DNA of 64,000 nucleotides from Massilia sp. Root351 (GCF_001425045.1 NZ_LMDJ01000004.1:322-64321); one strand, 5' to 3'. Positions 34,709-44,165 are shown, numbered from the stretch's first letter. A program made the numbers and translations. The notes: generated by a model not told the origin, from the letters alone.

Positions 34709-35380
34709 TTATTTCTTTTCCGATTTCGCCTTGGCGACCAGGAAGTCCATCACCTGCAGTGCGGCGGTTTGCAGCTCGGCTTCGGTTGGATTGCCTTGTA
34801 TGCCGTTGGCGGCCAGGTGCGGCGAGGCCTGGAAGCGGCCGTCCACGATCAGCGTCGGCCAGGAGTCGATCTTGTAGGAGTCCATCATGCCGGCGGCGCG
34901 CTTGACCTTGGCCTGCACGCCGAAGGAGCGGTAGGTATCGATGAATTTCTGGCGCTCGATGCCGTTGGCGGCGGCCCACTCGAATACCTGCTCGTCGCGG
35001 TTCAGGCGGTTGCGCTCCACGTGCATCGCGTCGAACACTTTTTTATGGAACTGCGGCAGCAGGCCCATGGCCTCCAGCGTGTAGAACAGCTTCTGCTGCG
35101 GCAGCACGCTGTCGTCGCGCGGCACGTGCACGCGCTTGAAGACGATGTTGTCGCCTTGCTTCTTGACCCAGGCTTCCAGCATCGGCTCGAGGTTGTTGCA
35201 GTGCGGGCAGTAGTAAGCGAAGAACTCGATGACTTCGATCTTCTTGCCGGTGTCGGTCGGCTGCGCGGTTGCCAGCGTCTGGTACTCCACGCCGCTGATC
35301 GGCGCTGCGGGGGAGGCGGTGGCGGCAAAAGCCACGCTGCACAGTGCGACCACGCTCAGGAACTGCTTCAGGATACGCAT
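34709..35380 (-). CDS. dsbA: Thiol:disulfide interchange protein DsbA
   Basis: The 223-aa protein has a signal peptide (cleavage near residue 22, AATA-SP) and a thioredoxin fold with the active site C58-P-H-C61 (EFFAYYCPHCNNLEP). The cis-Pro lies in KIDSWPTLIVDG. It introduces disulfides into periplasmic proteins. The segment between the SPOR gene and the SDR is consistent with one transcript from argS onward or from its own promoter. Confidence 0.94.
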   Translation of the reverse strand: MRILKQFLSVVALCSVAFAATASPAAPISGVEYQTLATAQPTDTGKKIEVIEFFAYYCPHCNNLEPMLEAWVKKQGDNIVFKRVHVPRDDSVLPQQKLFYTLEAMGLLPQFHKKVFDAMHVERNRLNRDEQVFEWAAANGIERQKFIDTYRSFGVQAKVKRAAGMMDSYKIDSWPTLIVDGRFQASPHLAANGIQGNPTEAELQTAALQVMDFLVAKAKSEKK

Positions 35381-35401
35381 GCGGTTTTCCTTATTCTCTG
35401 C

Positions 35402-36106
35402 TTACTTTTGATTGCGCACCACTGCCACGTCGATGCCGTTCTCGGACAGCTTGCTGCGCACCTTGTTCATCGTTTCCACCTGGTTGTATGGGCCCATGCG
35501 CACGCGGTGCAGCACGCCGGTATCGGTGGTGCGGTCGGACACGGTCGCCTCGAAGCCCAGCAGGGCCAGCTTGGCGCGCGTGTTCTCGGCGTCCGCCACT
35601 TCGCGGAAAGCGCCTGCCTGCAGATAATATACAAACTTGTCGTCGCCCGCTGCGGCCGGGGCTGCGGCCGGGCCGGTTGGCGTCGGCTGCACATTGGTGG
35701 CGCCGGGCTTGGCCTTGCTGGCCGCTTCGATCTTGTCCACCACCTGCTGCAGTTCGTCCACCGCCGGTTTGGAGGGCGCGGCTGGCGCCGCAGGAGCCGC
35801 CGGGGCGGGGGGCGCGGCCGGTGCCGCGGGGGCCGTCGCCGAATCGCGCGACAAATCGCGCGCCGCTTCGCGTGCGGCTTCCTTGTTGCCATACATGGGC
35901 TTGTTGGGGTCCGACACCTGTCCCGCCGTCGGCTCCGCCGACTTGCCGACCTTGCCGGACTTGTCGGTGAACGGCGTGGCGCCCTTGGTGATCACCAGTG
36001 CCACGATGACCGCGATAACCAGGCCGATGACCAGGCCGATGATGATGCCCACCAGCGTGTTGCCTTGCTGGCGGTCCAAAGAGATGGGGCGGGAACGGAA
36101 ACTCAT
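35402..36106 (-). CDS. SPOR domain-containing protein, FtsN-like
   Basis: The 234-aa protein has a short cytoplasmic N-terminus ending RQQGNTLVG, one membrane helix (about 18-42, IIIGLVIGLVIAVIVALVI), an Ala/Pro-rich linker (about 88-150) and a SPOR domain at about 158-234 (FVYYLQAGAFREVADAENTRAKLALLGFEA). The layout matches the FtsN-like proteins usually placed after argS in betaproteobacteria. A role in division is inferred from that layout. It lies 21 bp after argS. Confidence 0.88.
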   Translation of the reverse strand: MSFRSRPISLDRQQGNTLVGIIIGLVIGLVIAVIVALVITKGATPFTDKSGKVGKSAEPTAGQVSDPNKPMYGNKEAAREAARDLSRDSATAPAAPAAPPAPAAPAAPAAPSKPAVDELQQVVDKIEAASKAKPGATNVQPTPTGPAAAPAAAGDDKFVYYLQAGAFREVADAENTRAKLALLGFEATVSDRTTDTGVLHRVRMGPYNQVETMNKVRSKLSENGIDVAVVRNQK

Positions 36107-36127
36107 TGTGCGGGATACCCTAAGCGA

Positions 36128-37837
36128 TTACATTTTGTTTGGAGCGGAAACGCCGATCAGCGCCAGGCCGTTGCGCAGCACCTGGCGGGTTGCCACCATC
36201 AAGGCCAGGCGCGCCAGCTTGGTCGCCTCGTCTTCCACCAGTACTTTTTCGGCGAAGTAGAAGCTGTGCAGCGCGGCGGCCAGGTCGCGCAGGTAGAACG
36301 CCACCTGGTGCGGGCCCAGTTCGGCCTGGGCCCGCGCCAGCGCTTCAGGGTAGGCCGCCAGCGCGGCCAGCAGCGTCGCTTCGGACGGTGCGGTCAACGG
36401 CGCCAGGTCGACGCCGGCCAGCGACGCTTCGTCGCCGTTCCACAGCTCCAGCATGCGGCAGATGCGCGCGTGGGCGTACTGCACGTAATACACCGGATTC
36501 TCGTCCGAGGTCTTCAGCGCCACATCGACGTCGAACACGAATTCGGTGTCGGCCTTGCGCGAGATGAGGAAGAAGCGCACCGCGTCGCGGCCTTTGGTGA
36601 TGTCGCCGCCGCCGGACCATTCGATCAGGTCGCGCACGGTCACGTAGGAACCGGCGCGCTTGGAGATTTTCACCTCGGCGCCGTCCTTCATCACGGTGAC
36701 CATCTTGTGCAGCACGTAGTCGGGGTAGCCCTGCGGGATGCCCAGGTTTACTGCCTGCAGGCCGGCGCGCACGCGCGCGATGGTGCCGTGGTGGTCCGAA
36801 CCCTGGATGTTGATGGCCTGGTCGTAGCCGCGCTGGAACTTGACGATGTGATAAGCCACGTCCGGCACGAAGTAGGTGTAGCTGCCGTCGCTCTTGCGCA
36901 TCACGCGGTCTTTGTCGTCGCCGTAGTCGGTGGTTTTCAGCCACAGCGCGCCTTCCTGTTCGTAGGTGACGCCGGCCTTGACCAGCGCTTCCACGGCGGC
37001 GTTCACCTTGCCGTCCTTGTACAGCGACGATTCCAGGTAGTAGTTGTCGAACTTCACGCCGAAGGCCTGCAGGTCGATGTCCTGCTCGTTGCGCAGATAG
37101 GTCACGGCGAAGGCGCGGATCGATTCGATGTCGTCCACATCGCCGGAGGCGGTGGCCGGCGCGCCGTCGGAGGCGGACACGGTCTTCCTGGCCAGGAAAT
37201 CGTCGGCGATGTCCTGGATGTAATCGCCGTTGTAGGCCGATTCAGGCCATTCGGCGTCGCCCGGCTTGAAGCCGCGCGCGCGCGCCTGCACCGACGTGGC
37301 CAGGGTCTGGATCTGCACGCCGGCGTCGTTGTAGTAGAACTCGCGGGTGACCTGGTAGCCCTGCGAGCCGAACAGCGACGACAGCGCGTCGCCCAGCGCC
37401 GCCTGGCGGCCGTGGCCCACATGCAGCGGGCCGGTCGGGTTGGCGGACACGAATTCGATGATCACTTGCTTGCCCGAGCCGGCGTCGCTGCTGCCGAACT
37501 TTGCGCCTTGCGCCAGCACGGACTTGACCACGGCCTGCTTGGCCGCGTCGGTCACGCGCAGGTTGATGAAGCCGGGGCCGGCGATCTCGGCGGCAGCGAC
37601 GATGTGCTTGCCGGCCGGGTTTTCCAGCAGCGCGGCGACCAGCTTGGTGGCCAGTTCGCGCGGATTCATCTTCAGCTGCTTGGCCAGCTGCATGGCGATA
37701 TTGCAGGCGACGTCGCCGTGCGAGGCGTCGCGCGGGCGTTCCAGCACGACGTTGGCGTTGACCCCGGAACCGTCGAGGATGGGCGCCAGGGCGGCGTGGA
37801 ACAGGGCGGTGATCTCTTGTTTCTGATGGGCGAGCAT
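36128..37837 (-). CDS. argS: Arginine--tRNA ligase
   Basis: The 569-aa class I synthetase has the HIGH-type motif HVGH in [18 protein letters not shown] (about 134), the KMSKS-type region [14 protein letters not shown], an N-terminal Add-1 domain ([13 protein letters not shown]) and a C-terminal DALR anticodon domain ending [14 protein letters not shown]. It charges tRNA-Arg. It heads the minus-strand cluster that continues with the SPOR protein and dsbA. Confidence 0.97.
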   Translation of the reverse strand: MLAHQKQEITALFHAALAPILDGSGVNANVVLERPRDASHGDVACNIAMQLAKQLKMNPRELATKLVAALLENPAGKHIVAAAEIAGPGFINLRVTDAAKQAVVKSVLAQGAKFGSSDAGSGKQVIIEFVSANPTGPLHVGHGRQAALGDALSSLFGSQGYQVTREFYYNDAGVQIQTLATSVQARARGFKPGDAEWPESAYNGDYIQDIADDFLARKTVSASDGAPATASGDVDDIESIRAFAVTYLRNEQDIDLQAFGVKFDNYYLESSLYKDGKVNAAVEALVKAGVTYEQEGALWLKTTDYGDDKDRVMRKSDGSYTYFVPDVAYHIVKFQRGYDQAINIQGSDHHGTIARVRAGLQAVNLGIPQGYPDYVLHKMVTVMKDGAEVKISKRAGSYVTVRDLIEWSGGGDITKGRDAVRFFLISRKADTEFVFDVDVALKTSDENPVYYVQYAHARICRMLELWNGDEASLAGVDLAPLTAPSEATLLAALAAYPEALARAQAELGPHQVAFYLRDLAAALHSFYFAEKVLVEDEATKLARLALMVATRQVLRNGLALIGVSAPNKM

Positions 37838-38292
37838 GTGCGTTGGTGGCGGCCGGGCCGCGCTAAATTATCTGGTGAAAGCGCTTCTGAAAGCGAAACG
37901 GCCGGCAGCTTTGCCCCGGCCAAACAGCGGTAATTATACTGGTTTGCAAGAGTGATGAAACGTTTGCCCGGTGCACGCGCGGGGACAGGCGGTGATCCAT
38001 CTTTGGATCGACACTGGCTAAATCGCTACGATGGCGCGATGGCACCCTGCATCGTCACGGCCTGTCTCGACTGAGGCGCCCTCCAGGGCGCAGGGCAAAC
38101 TGGATTGCCATCCCTCTTTGCTTTTCAAGCACGCAAAGTTGGGTATAGGCGCACGCAGGTCTCGGCCCGTTAGCCTGAGTTGTCCACAACCCGGTTACAA
38201 TCTCACCTTTATAGAATTTCCGCGATTTTTGCGGCCCGGCGGGCCGCTCGGCCCTGCCATGGGCGGACGCGAGCCATTACGGATATAACAAG
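37838..38292. other. 455-bp intergenic region between argS and rsmB
   Basis: This divergent gap should hold the promoters of argS (left) and rsmB (right). On the plus strand TACAAT at 38196-38201 could be a -10 element, but I see no -35 at the right distance. GCGCCCTCCAGGGCGC near 38076-38091 is a small perfect inverted repeat. I see no open frame with a credible start and no tRNA or riboswitch fold. Confidence 0.4.
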
Positions 38293-39951
38293 ATGACCAA
38301 AGAGCGCCCTGTCCTGAAACTGAAAACCCCTGCCGCGCCGGCCAAAACCGCCGCCGGCAAGGCGCCTTACAAGGGCGCTGCGGGCAAGGCGCCGTACCAG
38401 GGGGCGGCAGGCAAGCCGGCGTACGCCAAGCCGGCCGCTGCCCCGGACGCTGACCCGGCGGCGGCCAAGCCGCGCCCGGCGCAGCAGCGCCGCCCTGTCA
38501 CCGAGGATGCGGACAGCGCGGCGGCCGTGTGGGCCAAGGCGGCCCCGAAACAGCGCAAAGCGCCCCAACCCAAGTTCGCCGCGCCGCGCCCGAAGCCCGA
38601 ATTCCGCGAAAGCCACCACCGCGACCTGAAGCCGGCGCTGCAAGTGGGCTTCAAGACCGACCTGCCGCCCGATTCGCTGGCCTTTTCGCTGCTGGGCGCG
38701 GCGCTCGCCGTGGCCCAGGTGCGCACCGGCACGGCCCTGCCGCAGGCGCTGGCCGGCGTGTTCGCCAGCACCAACGCGCTGCCGCAGGCGCGCGGCGCAA
38801 TGCAGGACATCGCCTACCGCGCCATGCGCGCCCTCGGCCACAGCGACGCGCTGATCGCCATGATGGCGCCCAAGGCGCCCGATCCGCTGGTCGCGGCCTT
38901 GCTGGCCTGCGCGCTGCCGCTGATGCAGCCGGACGCCGACGGCAGCCTGGCCTATGAACAGTTCACCCTGGTCGACCAGACCGTGTGGGCGGCCTGGGCC
39001 CATCCGGACACCGAACGCGCCAAGCCGATGGTCAACGCGGTGCTGCGCCGTTTCCAGCGCGAGCGCCAGCAGCTGCTGGCGGCCGCCGCGCTGCAGCCGG
39101 TGGCCAAGTGGAATTACCCGCAATGGTGGATCGACGCCGTGCGCGCCGCCTACCCGGACCACTGGCAGGCCGTGCTGAGCACGGGCAACCAGCCGCCGCC
39201 GCTGACCCTGCGCGTGAATGCGCGCCGCAGTTCGGTGGCCGATTACCTGGCAACGCTGGAACATGCCGGCATCGCCGCCACCCAGGTCGGCCCGCAAGCG
39301 GTGCGCCTGGCCAAGCCGGTCGGCGTGCACCTGATCCCCGGTTTCGACGACGGCGTGGTGTCGGTGCAGGACGCGGCGGCCCAGCTGGCCGCGCAGCTGC
39401 TCGATGTCCAGGACGGCATGCGCGTGCTGGACGCCTGCGCTGCGCCGGGTGGTAAAACATGCAACATCCTGGAGCTGGCCGACGCCGACGTGACCGCGCT
39501 GGACGCGGACGCCAAGCGCCTGGCGCGGGTGGGCGAGAACCTGGACCGCCTGGGCCTGAAAGCCAGCATGAAAGCGGCCGACGCGCAGCACCCTGACTGG
39601 TGGGACGGCCAGGCCTACGACCGTATCCTGGCCGACGTGCCGTGCACCGCGTCCGGCATCGTGCGCCGCCACCCGGATATCCGCTGGCTGCGCCGCAAGG
39701 GCGACACGCTCCAACTTGCAACACTTTCGGGCAAAATACTCGACAACCTTTGGCAGATGCTCGCCCCCAATGGTAAATTGCTGTTCGTGACATGTTCGTT
39801 GTGGCCGCAAGAATCCGAGGCGCAGGCGGCCGCTTTCGCGGTGCGCCATGGCGCCACCCGTCTCGATGCGCCCGGTCAGTTGCTGCCCACCGGCAGTGCC
39901 GAACAGGATCACGATGGATTGTTTTACGCGTTATTCCAGAAAAATGCGTAA
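38293..39951 (+). CDS. rsmB: 16S rRNA m5C967 methyltransferase RsmB family
   Basis: The 552-aa protein has a NusB-like domain (about 130-265) and a Rossmann methyltransferase with SAM loop LDACAAPGGKT, catalytic-type Cys in ADVPCTASGIVRRHPDIRW and second Cys in VTCSLWPQESE. It methylates C967 of 16S rRNA in E. coli. The first 120 residues or so are an added Lys/Ala/Pro-rich arm with near-repeats GKAPYKGAA, GKAPYQGAA, GKPAYAKPA, absent from the typical 430-aa enzyme. The next gene overlaps its 3' end. Confidence 0.9.
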   Translation: MTKERPVLKLKTPAAPAKTAAGKAPYKGAAGKAPYQGAAGKPAYAKPAAAPDADPAAAKPRPAQQRRPVTEDADSAAAVWAKAAPKQRKAPQPKFAAPRPKPEFRESHHRDLKPALQVGFKTDLPPDSLAFSLLGAALAVAQVRTGTALPQALAGVFASTNALPQARGAMQDIAYRAMRALGHSDALIAMMAPKAPDPLVAALLACALPLMQPDADGSLAYEQFTLVDQTVWAAWAHPDTERAKPMVNAVLRRFQRERQQLLAAAALQPVAKWNYPQWWIDAVRAAYPDHWQAVLSTGNQPPPLTLRVNARRSSVADYLATLEHAGIAATQVGPQAVRLAKPVGVHLIPGFDDGVVSVQDAAAQLAAQLLDVQDGMRVLDACAAPGGKTCNILELADADVTALDADAKRLARVGENLDRLGLKASMKAADAQHPDWWDGQAYDRILADVPCTASGIVRRHPDIRWLRRKGDTLQLATLSGKILDNLWQMLAPNGKLLFVTCSLWPQESEAQAAAFAVRHGATRLDAPGQLLPTGSAEQDHDGLFYALFQKNA

Positions 39952-40570
39952 TCGATGTGTGAAAACCCTATGCGCGCAAACTAGTACCGGCCCACTCGTG
40001 ACGCTACGTTTTTTTCGACTCCTCGCCTGTCAGTTGCTGCTGATGTTCGCGTGCGTGCTGCCGCCTGCGCACGCCTCGGACGAGATCGTTGAAATCACCC
40101 GCGCCACCATCGAAGCGGCCGAAGAGGGCTACCGCCTGTCGGCCGCCTATTCCTTCGAGTTGAACCACGGCCTGGAAGACGCGCTGCAGTTCGGCGTGAC
40201 GCTGTATTTCACCACCGAAGTCGAATTCACCCGTCCGCGCTGGTACTGGATGGACGAGAAGGCCGTCAAGGTCAAGCGCACCTTCAGCATCAATTACAAC
40301 GTGCTCACGCGGCAGTACCACGTGGGCCCGGTCAGCGGCGTGCGCCAGAGTTTCTCCACGCTGGAGGACGCGCTGTTCCTGCTGCGCCGCCCCAGCCGCT
40401 GGGTGGTGGCGCCGCGCGGCGCGCTGAAGGTCGGCGAGGTCTACAACGTCACGCTGCGCATGGGCATGGACCGCGACTACCTGCCCAAGCCGATCCAGGT
40501 CAACGCCTTCAACAACAGCGAATGGCGCCTGGCGTCGAACAAGAAAACCTTCCTGTACAGGGCCGAATAA
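39944..40570 (+). CDS. DUF4390 domain-containing exported protein
   Basis: The protein has about 208 aa from ATG 39944 (overlapping rsmB by 8 bp), or 190 aa from GTG 39998. The second start puts the hydrophobic signal (RLLACQLLLMFACVLPPAHA) nearer the N-terminus; neither has a good ribosome-binding site. After the signal, the DUF4390 pattern follows: ALQFGVTLYFTTEVEFTRPRWYWMDE and YNVLTRQYHV. The family is regularly placed between rsmB and ntrY in betaproteobacteria; its function is unknown. ntrY starts 1 bp after the stop. Confidence 0.85.
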   Translation: MRNRCVKTLCAQTSTGPLVTLRFFRLLACQLLLMFACVLPPAHASDEIVEITRATIEAAEEGYRLSAAYSFELNHGLEDALQFGVTLYFTTEVEFTRPRWYWMDEKAVKVKRTFSINYNVLTRQYHVGPVSGVRQSFSTLEDALFLLRRPSRWVVAPRGALKVGEVYNVTLRMGMDRDYLPKPIQVNAFNNSEWRLASNKKTFLYRAE

Positions 40571-40571
40571 A

Positions 40572-42875
40572 GTGACGCCGGCCTTGCGGTACCTGTTTGT
40601 CGTCGCCGGCGCCACGGTCAGCATCCTGCTGTTCCTGCTCGCGTCCGCTTCCGACAATTCCGGCCTGTTCGACCGCTATTACGGCTGGCTGCTGGGCCTG
40701 AACGCGGCGGTGGCGCTGGCGCTGCTGATCCTGGTGGGCGTGTCGCTGTTCCGCCTGTATTCGCGCTACCGGGCCGGCAAGTTCGGCTCCAAGCTGATGA
40801 CGCGGCTGGTGCTGCTGTTTGCCGCCATCGGCGTGCTGCCAGGGCTGGTGATCTTCCTGGTCTCGGTGCAGTTCGTGTCCCATTCGATCGATTCGTGGTT
40901 CAACGTGCGCATCGAGGAAGCGCTGGACGCCGGCCTGAACCTGGGGCGCGACGCGCTCGACAAGGCGGTGGCCGACCTCAACGCGCAAACCAAGAAAACC
41001 TCCAACCTGCTGGCCGAGGAACAGTTCTACGCCGCGCCGGCCATCCTGGCGCGCTTCGTCAAGACCCATCCCGGCACGCAAAGCGCCATCATTGTCGATG
41101 CCGAAGGCGGGCTGATCGTCTCGGCCACCGGGCCGCAGCGCATCAACCTGTCGGCCGACCTGCCCAATGCGCCCATGCTGGCGGTGGCCAAGAGCGAGGA
41201 ATCGTACGCCCAGGCCGAGGGCGGCAGCGAGCTGCGCGACGACCGCGTGGGCGCGCCGCCGCCGCCGCTGCCGGACGCCTCCAACGTGCTGCGGGTGCGC
41301 GTGCTGATGGCCATCCCGGACCCGGTGCAGCCCAACGGCGCCCACCTGGCGCCGCGCTTCCTGCAGATCATCCAGGCGGTGCCGCCCAAGCTGGCCGCCA
41401 ACGGCGAGATGCTGCGCACCGCCTACAGCGAATACAAGGAGCGCTTCGTGGCCCGCGTCGGCCTGCGCAAGATGTATATCGAAACGCTGACCTTGACCCT
41501 GCTGCTGGCTGTGTTCGGCGCCATCGCGGCCGCCTTCCTGATCGCCAACGACCTGGCCCAGCCGCTGCTGCTGCTGGCCGAGGGCACGCGCGCGGTGGCC
41601 GGCGGCGACTTGTCGCCGCGCCCCATCGTGGCCAGTTCGGACGAGCTGGGCACCCTGACGCAATCCTTCAACACCATGACACGCCAGCTGTCGGACGCGC
41701 GCATCGCGGTCGACAAGAACCGCGCCGCGCTGCAGAACGCCAAGGCCCACCTGGAGTCGGTGCTGGCCAATATGTCGGCCGGCGTGATGGTGCTGGACGG
41801 CGAGTTCCGCCTGGTCAGCTGCAACGATTCGGTCGAGCGCATCCTGCAGCACGCCGGCGTGACCATGATAGGCCAGCAGCTCACCGAGATCGACGGCCTG
41901 CAGGAATTCGCCAACGCCATCGTGGCCGCGTTCTCGGCGCAAAGCGCGCACTCGGCCGCCGGCCGCAACGTGCAGCGCCTGCACTGGCAGCGCCAGATCG
42001 AGATTCCGCGCCCGGCCAACAGCGCCAATCCGGACGAGCACGACCTGACCCTGCTCACGCGCGGTTCGCGCCTGCCGGTGGAAAGCGGCAGCGGCTACAT
42101 CGTGGTGTTCGATGACATCACCGACGTGATCTCGGCCCAGCGCTCGATCGCCTGGGGCGAGGTGGCGCGCCGCCTGGCGCACGAAATCAAGAACCCGCTG
42201 ACGCCGATCCAGCTGTCGGCCGAGCGGCTGCAGATGAAGCTGGAATCCAGGCTGGAACAGCAGAACGACGTGGACTTGCTGAACAAGGCCACCACCACCA
42301 TCGTCAACCAGGTCGCGGCCATGAAGCGCATGGTGGACGATTTCCGCGACTACGCCCGCACCCCGCCTGCCGTGCTCGAGCCGCTGGACGTGAATGCGCT
42401 GGTGGAGGAAATCCTGAACCTGTACCTGTCCGGCGAGGGCAGCGACATCATCCACCTGGCGCTGGCGCCGCAGCTGCCGCTGGTGATGGGCGACGCCACC
42501 CAGCTGCGCCAGGTGATCCACAATTTGCTGCAGAATGCGCAGGATGCGCTGCTGGACCAGCCGCCGGCCGGCGCCGCGCCGCGCATCGACGTGGTCACCG
42601 AGGCGATTCATTACCAGAGCGCAGACGGCGGCACCCGCGTTGCCGTGCGCCTGGCGATCTCGGACAATGGCCCGGGCTTCGCCCCCAAAATCCTGGCGCG
42701 CGCCTTCGAACCGTACGTGACGTCGAAGGCGCGCGGCACCGGTCTGGGGCTGGCGATGGTGAAAAAAATTATCGACGAACATGGGGGCCGGATCGATATC
42801 CAGAACCATGTCGATAGAAGTGGCGCTTCGGTACTGATTTTGCTGTTAAAGTTGGCACCGGTGCAGTTGGCATAA
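40572..42875 (+). CDS. ntrY: NtrY-type sensor histidine kinase
   Basis: The 767-aa membrane kinase has membrane helices near 7-25, 40-60 and 75-98, an extracytoplasmic sensor region (about 100-300), a further helix (about 303-325), HAMP (325-378), PAS (about 390-520), and HisKA with phosphoacceptor His537 in RRLAHEIKNPLTPIQ. The ATPase domain shows HNLLQNAQDAL, DNGPGF and GTGLGLAMVKK. This is the NtrY architecture. It starts with GTG immediately after the DUF4390 gene and is followed by its response regulator. Confidence 0.93.
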   Translation: MTPALRYLFVVAGATVSILLFLLASASDNSGLFDRYYGWLLGLNAAVALALLILVGVSLFRLYSRYRAGKFGSKLMTRLVLLFAAIGVLPGLVIFLVSVQFVSHSIDSWFNVRIEEALDAGLNLGRDALDKAVADLNAQTKKTSNLLAEEQFYAAPAILARFVKTHPGTQSAIIVDAEGGLIVSATGPQRINLSADLPNAPMLAVAKSEESYAQAEGGSELRDDRVGAPPPPLPDASNVLRVRVLMAIPDPVQPNGAHLAPRFLQIIQAVPPKLAANGEMLRTAYSEYKERFVARVGLRKMYIETLTLTLLLAVFGAIAAAFLIANDLAQPLLLLAEGTRAVAGGDLSPRPIVASSDELGTLTQSFNTMTRQLSDARIAVDKNRAALQNAKAHLESVLANMSAGVMVLDGEFRLVSCNDSVERILQHAGVTMIGQQLTEIDGLQEFANAIVAAFSAQSAHSAAGRNVQRLHWQRQIEIPRPANSANPDEHDLTLLTRGSRLPVESGSGYIVVFDDITDVISAQRSIAWGEVARRLAHEIKNPLTPIQLSAERLQMKLESRLEQQNDVDLLNKATTTIVNQVAAMKRMVDDFRDYARTPPAVLEPLDVNALVEEILNLYLSGEGSDIIHLALAPQLPLVMGDATQLRQVIHNLLQNAQDALLDQPPAGAAPRIDVVTEAIHYQSADGGTRVAVRLAISDNGPGFAPKILARAFEPYVTSKARGTGLGLAMVKKIIDEHGGRIDIQNHVDRSGASVLILLLKLAPVQLA

Positions 42876-42957
42876 TATTGGAAGACTAATAAAATTATTG
42901 CTAGCATGCAGGCTTACAATGCAGGCATGACCGGCAGATGAAAAAAGGCAGGGATAG

Positions 42958-43677
42958 ATGGCAAACATTCTGGTAGTGGATGATGAGATGGGTATCCGCG
43001 AGTTGCTCTCGGAAATTTTGAGCGACGAGGGACACGCAATACAGCTTGCCGAAAACGCGCAGCAGGCGCGCGAGGCGCGTGCACAAGGCGCGCCGGATCT
43101 GGTCCTGCTCGACATTTGGATGCCGGACACGGACGGCGTCACGCTGCTGAAGGAATGGCAGCGCGACGGCTTGCTGACCATGCCCGTCATCATGATGTCC
43201 GGCCACGCCACCATCGACACGGCGGTGGAGGCCACGCGCATCGGCGCGCTGAACTTCCTGGAGAAGCCTATTGCCATGCAGAAACTGCTGAAGGCAGTGC
43301 AAGCAGGCCTGACGCGCGCCCAGGAAACCGTGCGTTCGCCGGCACTGGCCCCGCGCCCGGCCGTGGCGCCGCCGCCCGAAGACGGCGCGGTGGCCGCCGG
43401 CGCCCCGTTCAGCCCGGCCATGCCGCAAGCGCACGCATCGGTGCGCGGCGCCGGCGCCACGGCGGGCGAAGGGCATGGCTTCAACCTGTCGTTCGACCTG
43501 CCGCTGCGCGAAGCGCGCGACGCCTTCGAGCGCATGTACTTCGAACACCACCTGGGCCGCGAAGGCGGCAGCATGACGCGGGTGGCCGAGAAGACCGGCC
43601 TGGAACGCACCCACTTGTACCGCAAGCTCAAGCAGCTGGGCGTGGAGCCGGGCAAGCTGGCCAAGAAGAACCAATAA
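42958..43677 (+). CDS. ntrX: NtrX-like response regulator lacking the AAA+ domain
   Basis: The 239-aa protein has a receiver domain (1-120) with acceptor Asp52 in LVLLDIWMPDTDG and Lys in FLEKPIA. An Ala/Pro-rich linker (about 122-165) leads to a Fis-type helix-turn-helix (about 190-230, MTRVAEKTGLERTHLYRKLKQLGV). The central sigma-54-interacting ATPase found in classical 450-aa NtrX is missing, so it cannot remodel sigma-54 polymerase. It likely binds DNA as a conventional activator or repressor. AAAAAAGGCAGGG precedes the start. Confidence 0.88.
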   Translation: MANILVVDDEMGIRELLSEILSDEGHAIQLAENAQQAREARAQGAPDLVLLDIWMPDTDGVTLLKEWQRDGLLTMPVIMMSGHATIDTAVEATRIGALNFLEKPIAMQKLLKAVQAGLTRAQETVRSPALAPRPAVAPPPEDGAVAAGAPFSPAMPQAHASVRGAGATAGEGHGFNLSFDLPLREARDAFERMYFEHHLGREGGSMTRVAEKTGLERTHLYRKLKQLGVEPGKLAKKNQ

Positions 43678-44081
43678 TGGCCGGCGCTGCGGGGGGCGCT
43701 CCGCCCACCCGCACCACGCTGGTCACCGGCGCGCGCGCGGCCGTGCGCGAAGCGGCCATTGCCGCCGCGCTGGCGCACGCCGGCACGCCGCCATCCCCCT
43801 TGCCGTCCGCCGCCGTCATCCTCGAAGGCCTGGCGGACGCCAATTCCCCCCTTGTACACGCGCCCGAAACCGGCCTGCAAGTCCTGCGGATTGCCCCCGG
43901 TTGCCTGTGCTGCGCAGGAAATCTCGTTTTGCGGGTAACATTGAACCGTCTGCTGCGCCGTCCGCCAGCGCAGCTGTTCATCAGCCTGGCAAACGCGGAG
44001 CACGTGGACCAGTTGCGCAGCATGCTGCTCGCGGCTCCGTATGGCGACTTGCTGGACCTGGCTGCCGATTTGCAAGCCTAG
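43677..44081 (+). CDS. Short CobW/COG0523-like protein with a degenerate P-loop
   Basis: The 134-aa protein overlaps ntrX by 1 bp (TAATG). Its N-terminus RTTLVTGARAAVREAAI aligns in position with the COG0523 P-loop strand but has lost the GxGK(S/T) residues. Further on, APGCLCCAGNLVLRVTLNRLLRRPPAQLF keeps the metal-binding G-C-x-C-C (Cys76, Cys78, Cys79) and the following helix of CobW GTPases. The rest of the GTPase and the C-terminal domain are absent. It may be a metal-binding relic or a decayed gene. This assignment is by motif pattern only. Confidence 0.6.
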   Translation: MAGAAGGAPPTRTTLVTGARAAVREAAIAAALAHAGTPPSPLPSAAVILEGLADANSPLVHAPETGLQVLRIAPGCLCCAGNLVLRVTLNRLLRRPPAQLFISLANAEHVDQLRSMLLAAPYGDLLDLAADLQA

Positions 44082-44086
44082 GCTTG
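44073..44086. repeat. 14-bp perfect palindrome over the stop codon of the CobW-like gene
   Basis: CAAGCCTAGGCTTG includes the TAG stop at 44079-44081. A second inverted repeat, CCGGTCC...GGACCGG, lies at 44098-44123 in the same gap before the DUF3567 gene. Confidence 0.4.
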
Positions 44087-44165
44087 AAAAGCGGCGTCCG
44101 GTCCCCACTTCAATATGGACCGGCGGAACAATCCCAGCTTCCGCCCCAAGCGTGAAGGAAGCAAA

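Noticed and set aside
31539..37837. A novel operon linking cofactor enzymes to cell division
   Set aside because: argS, SPOR, dsbA, SDR, birA, coaX and SPOR in this order look like the ordinary betaproteobacterial arrangement. Nothing in the sequence requires a shared function.
38180..38190. DnaA box or replication origin
   Set aside because: TTGTCCACAAC resembles one DnaA box, but there is no cluster, no AT-rich unwinding tract and no dnaA or dnaN nearby.
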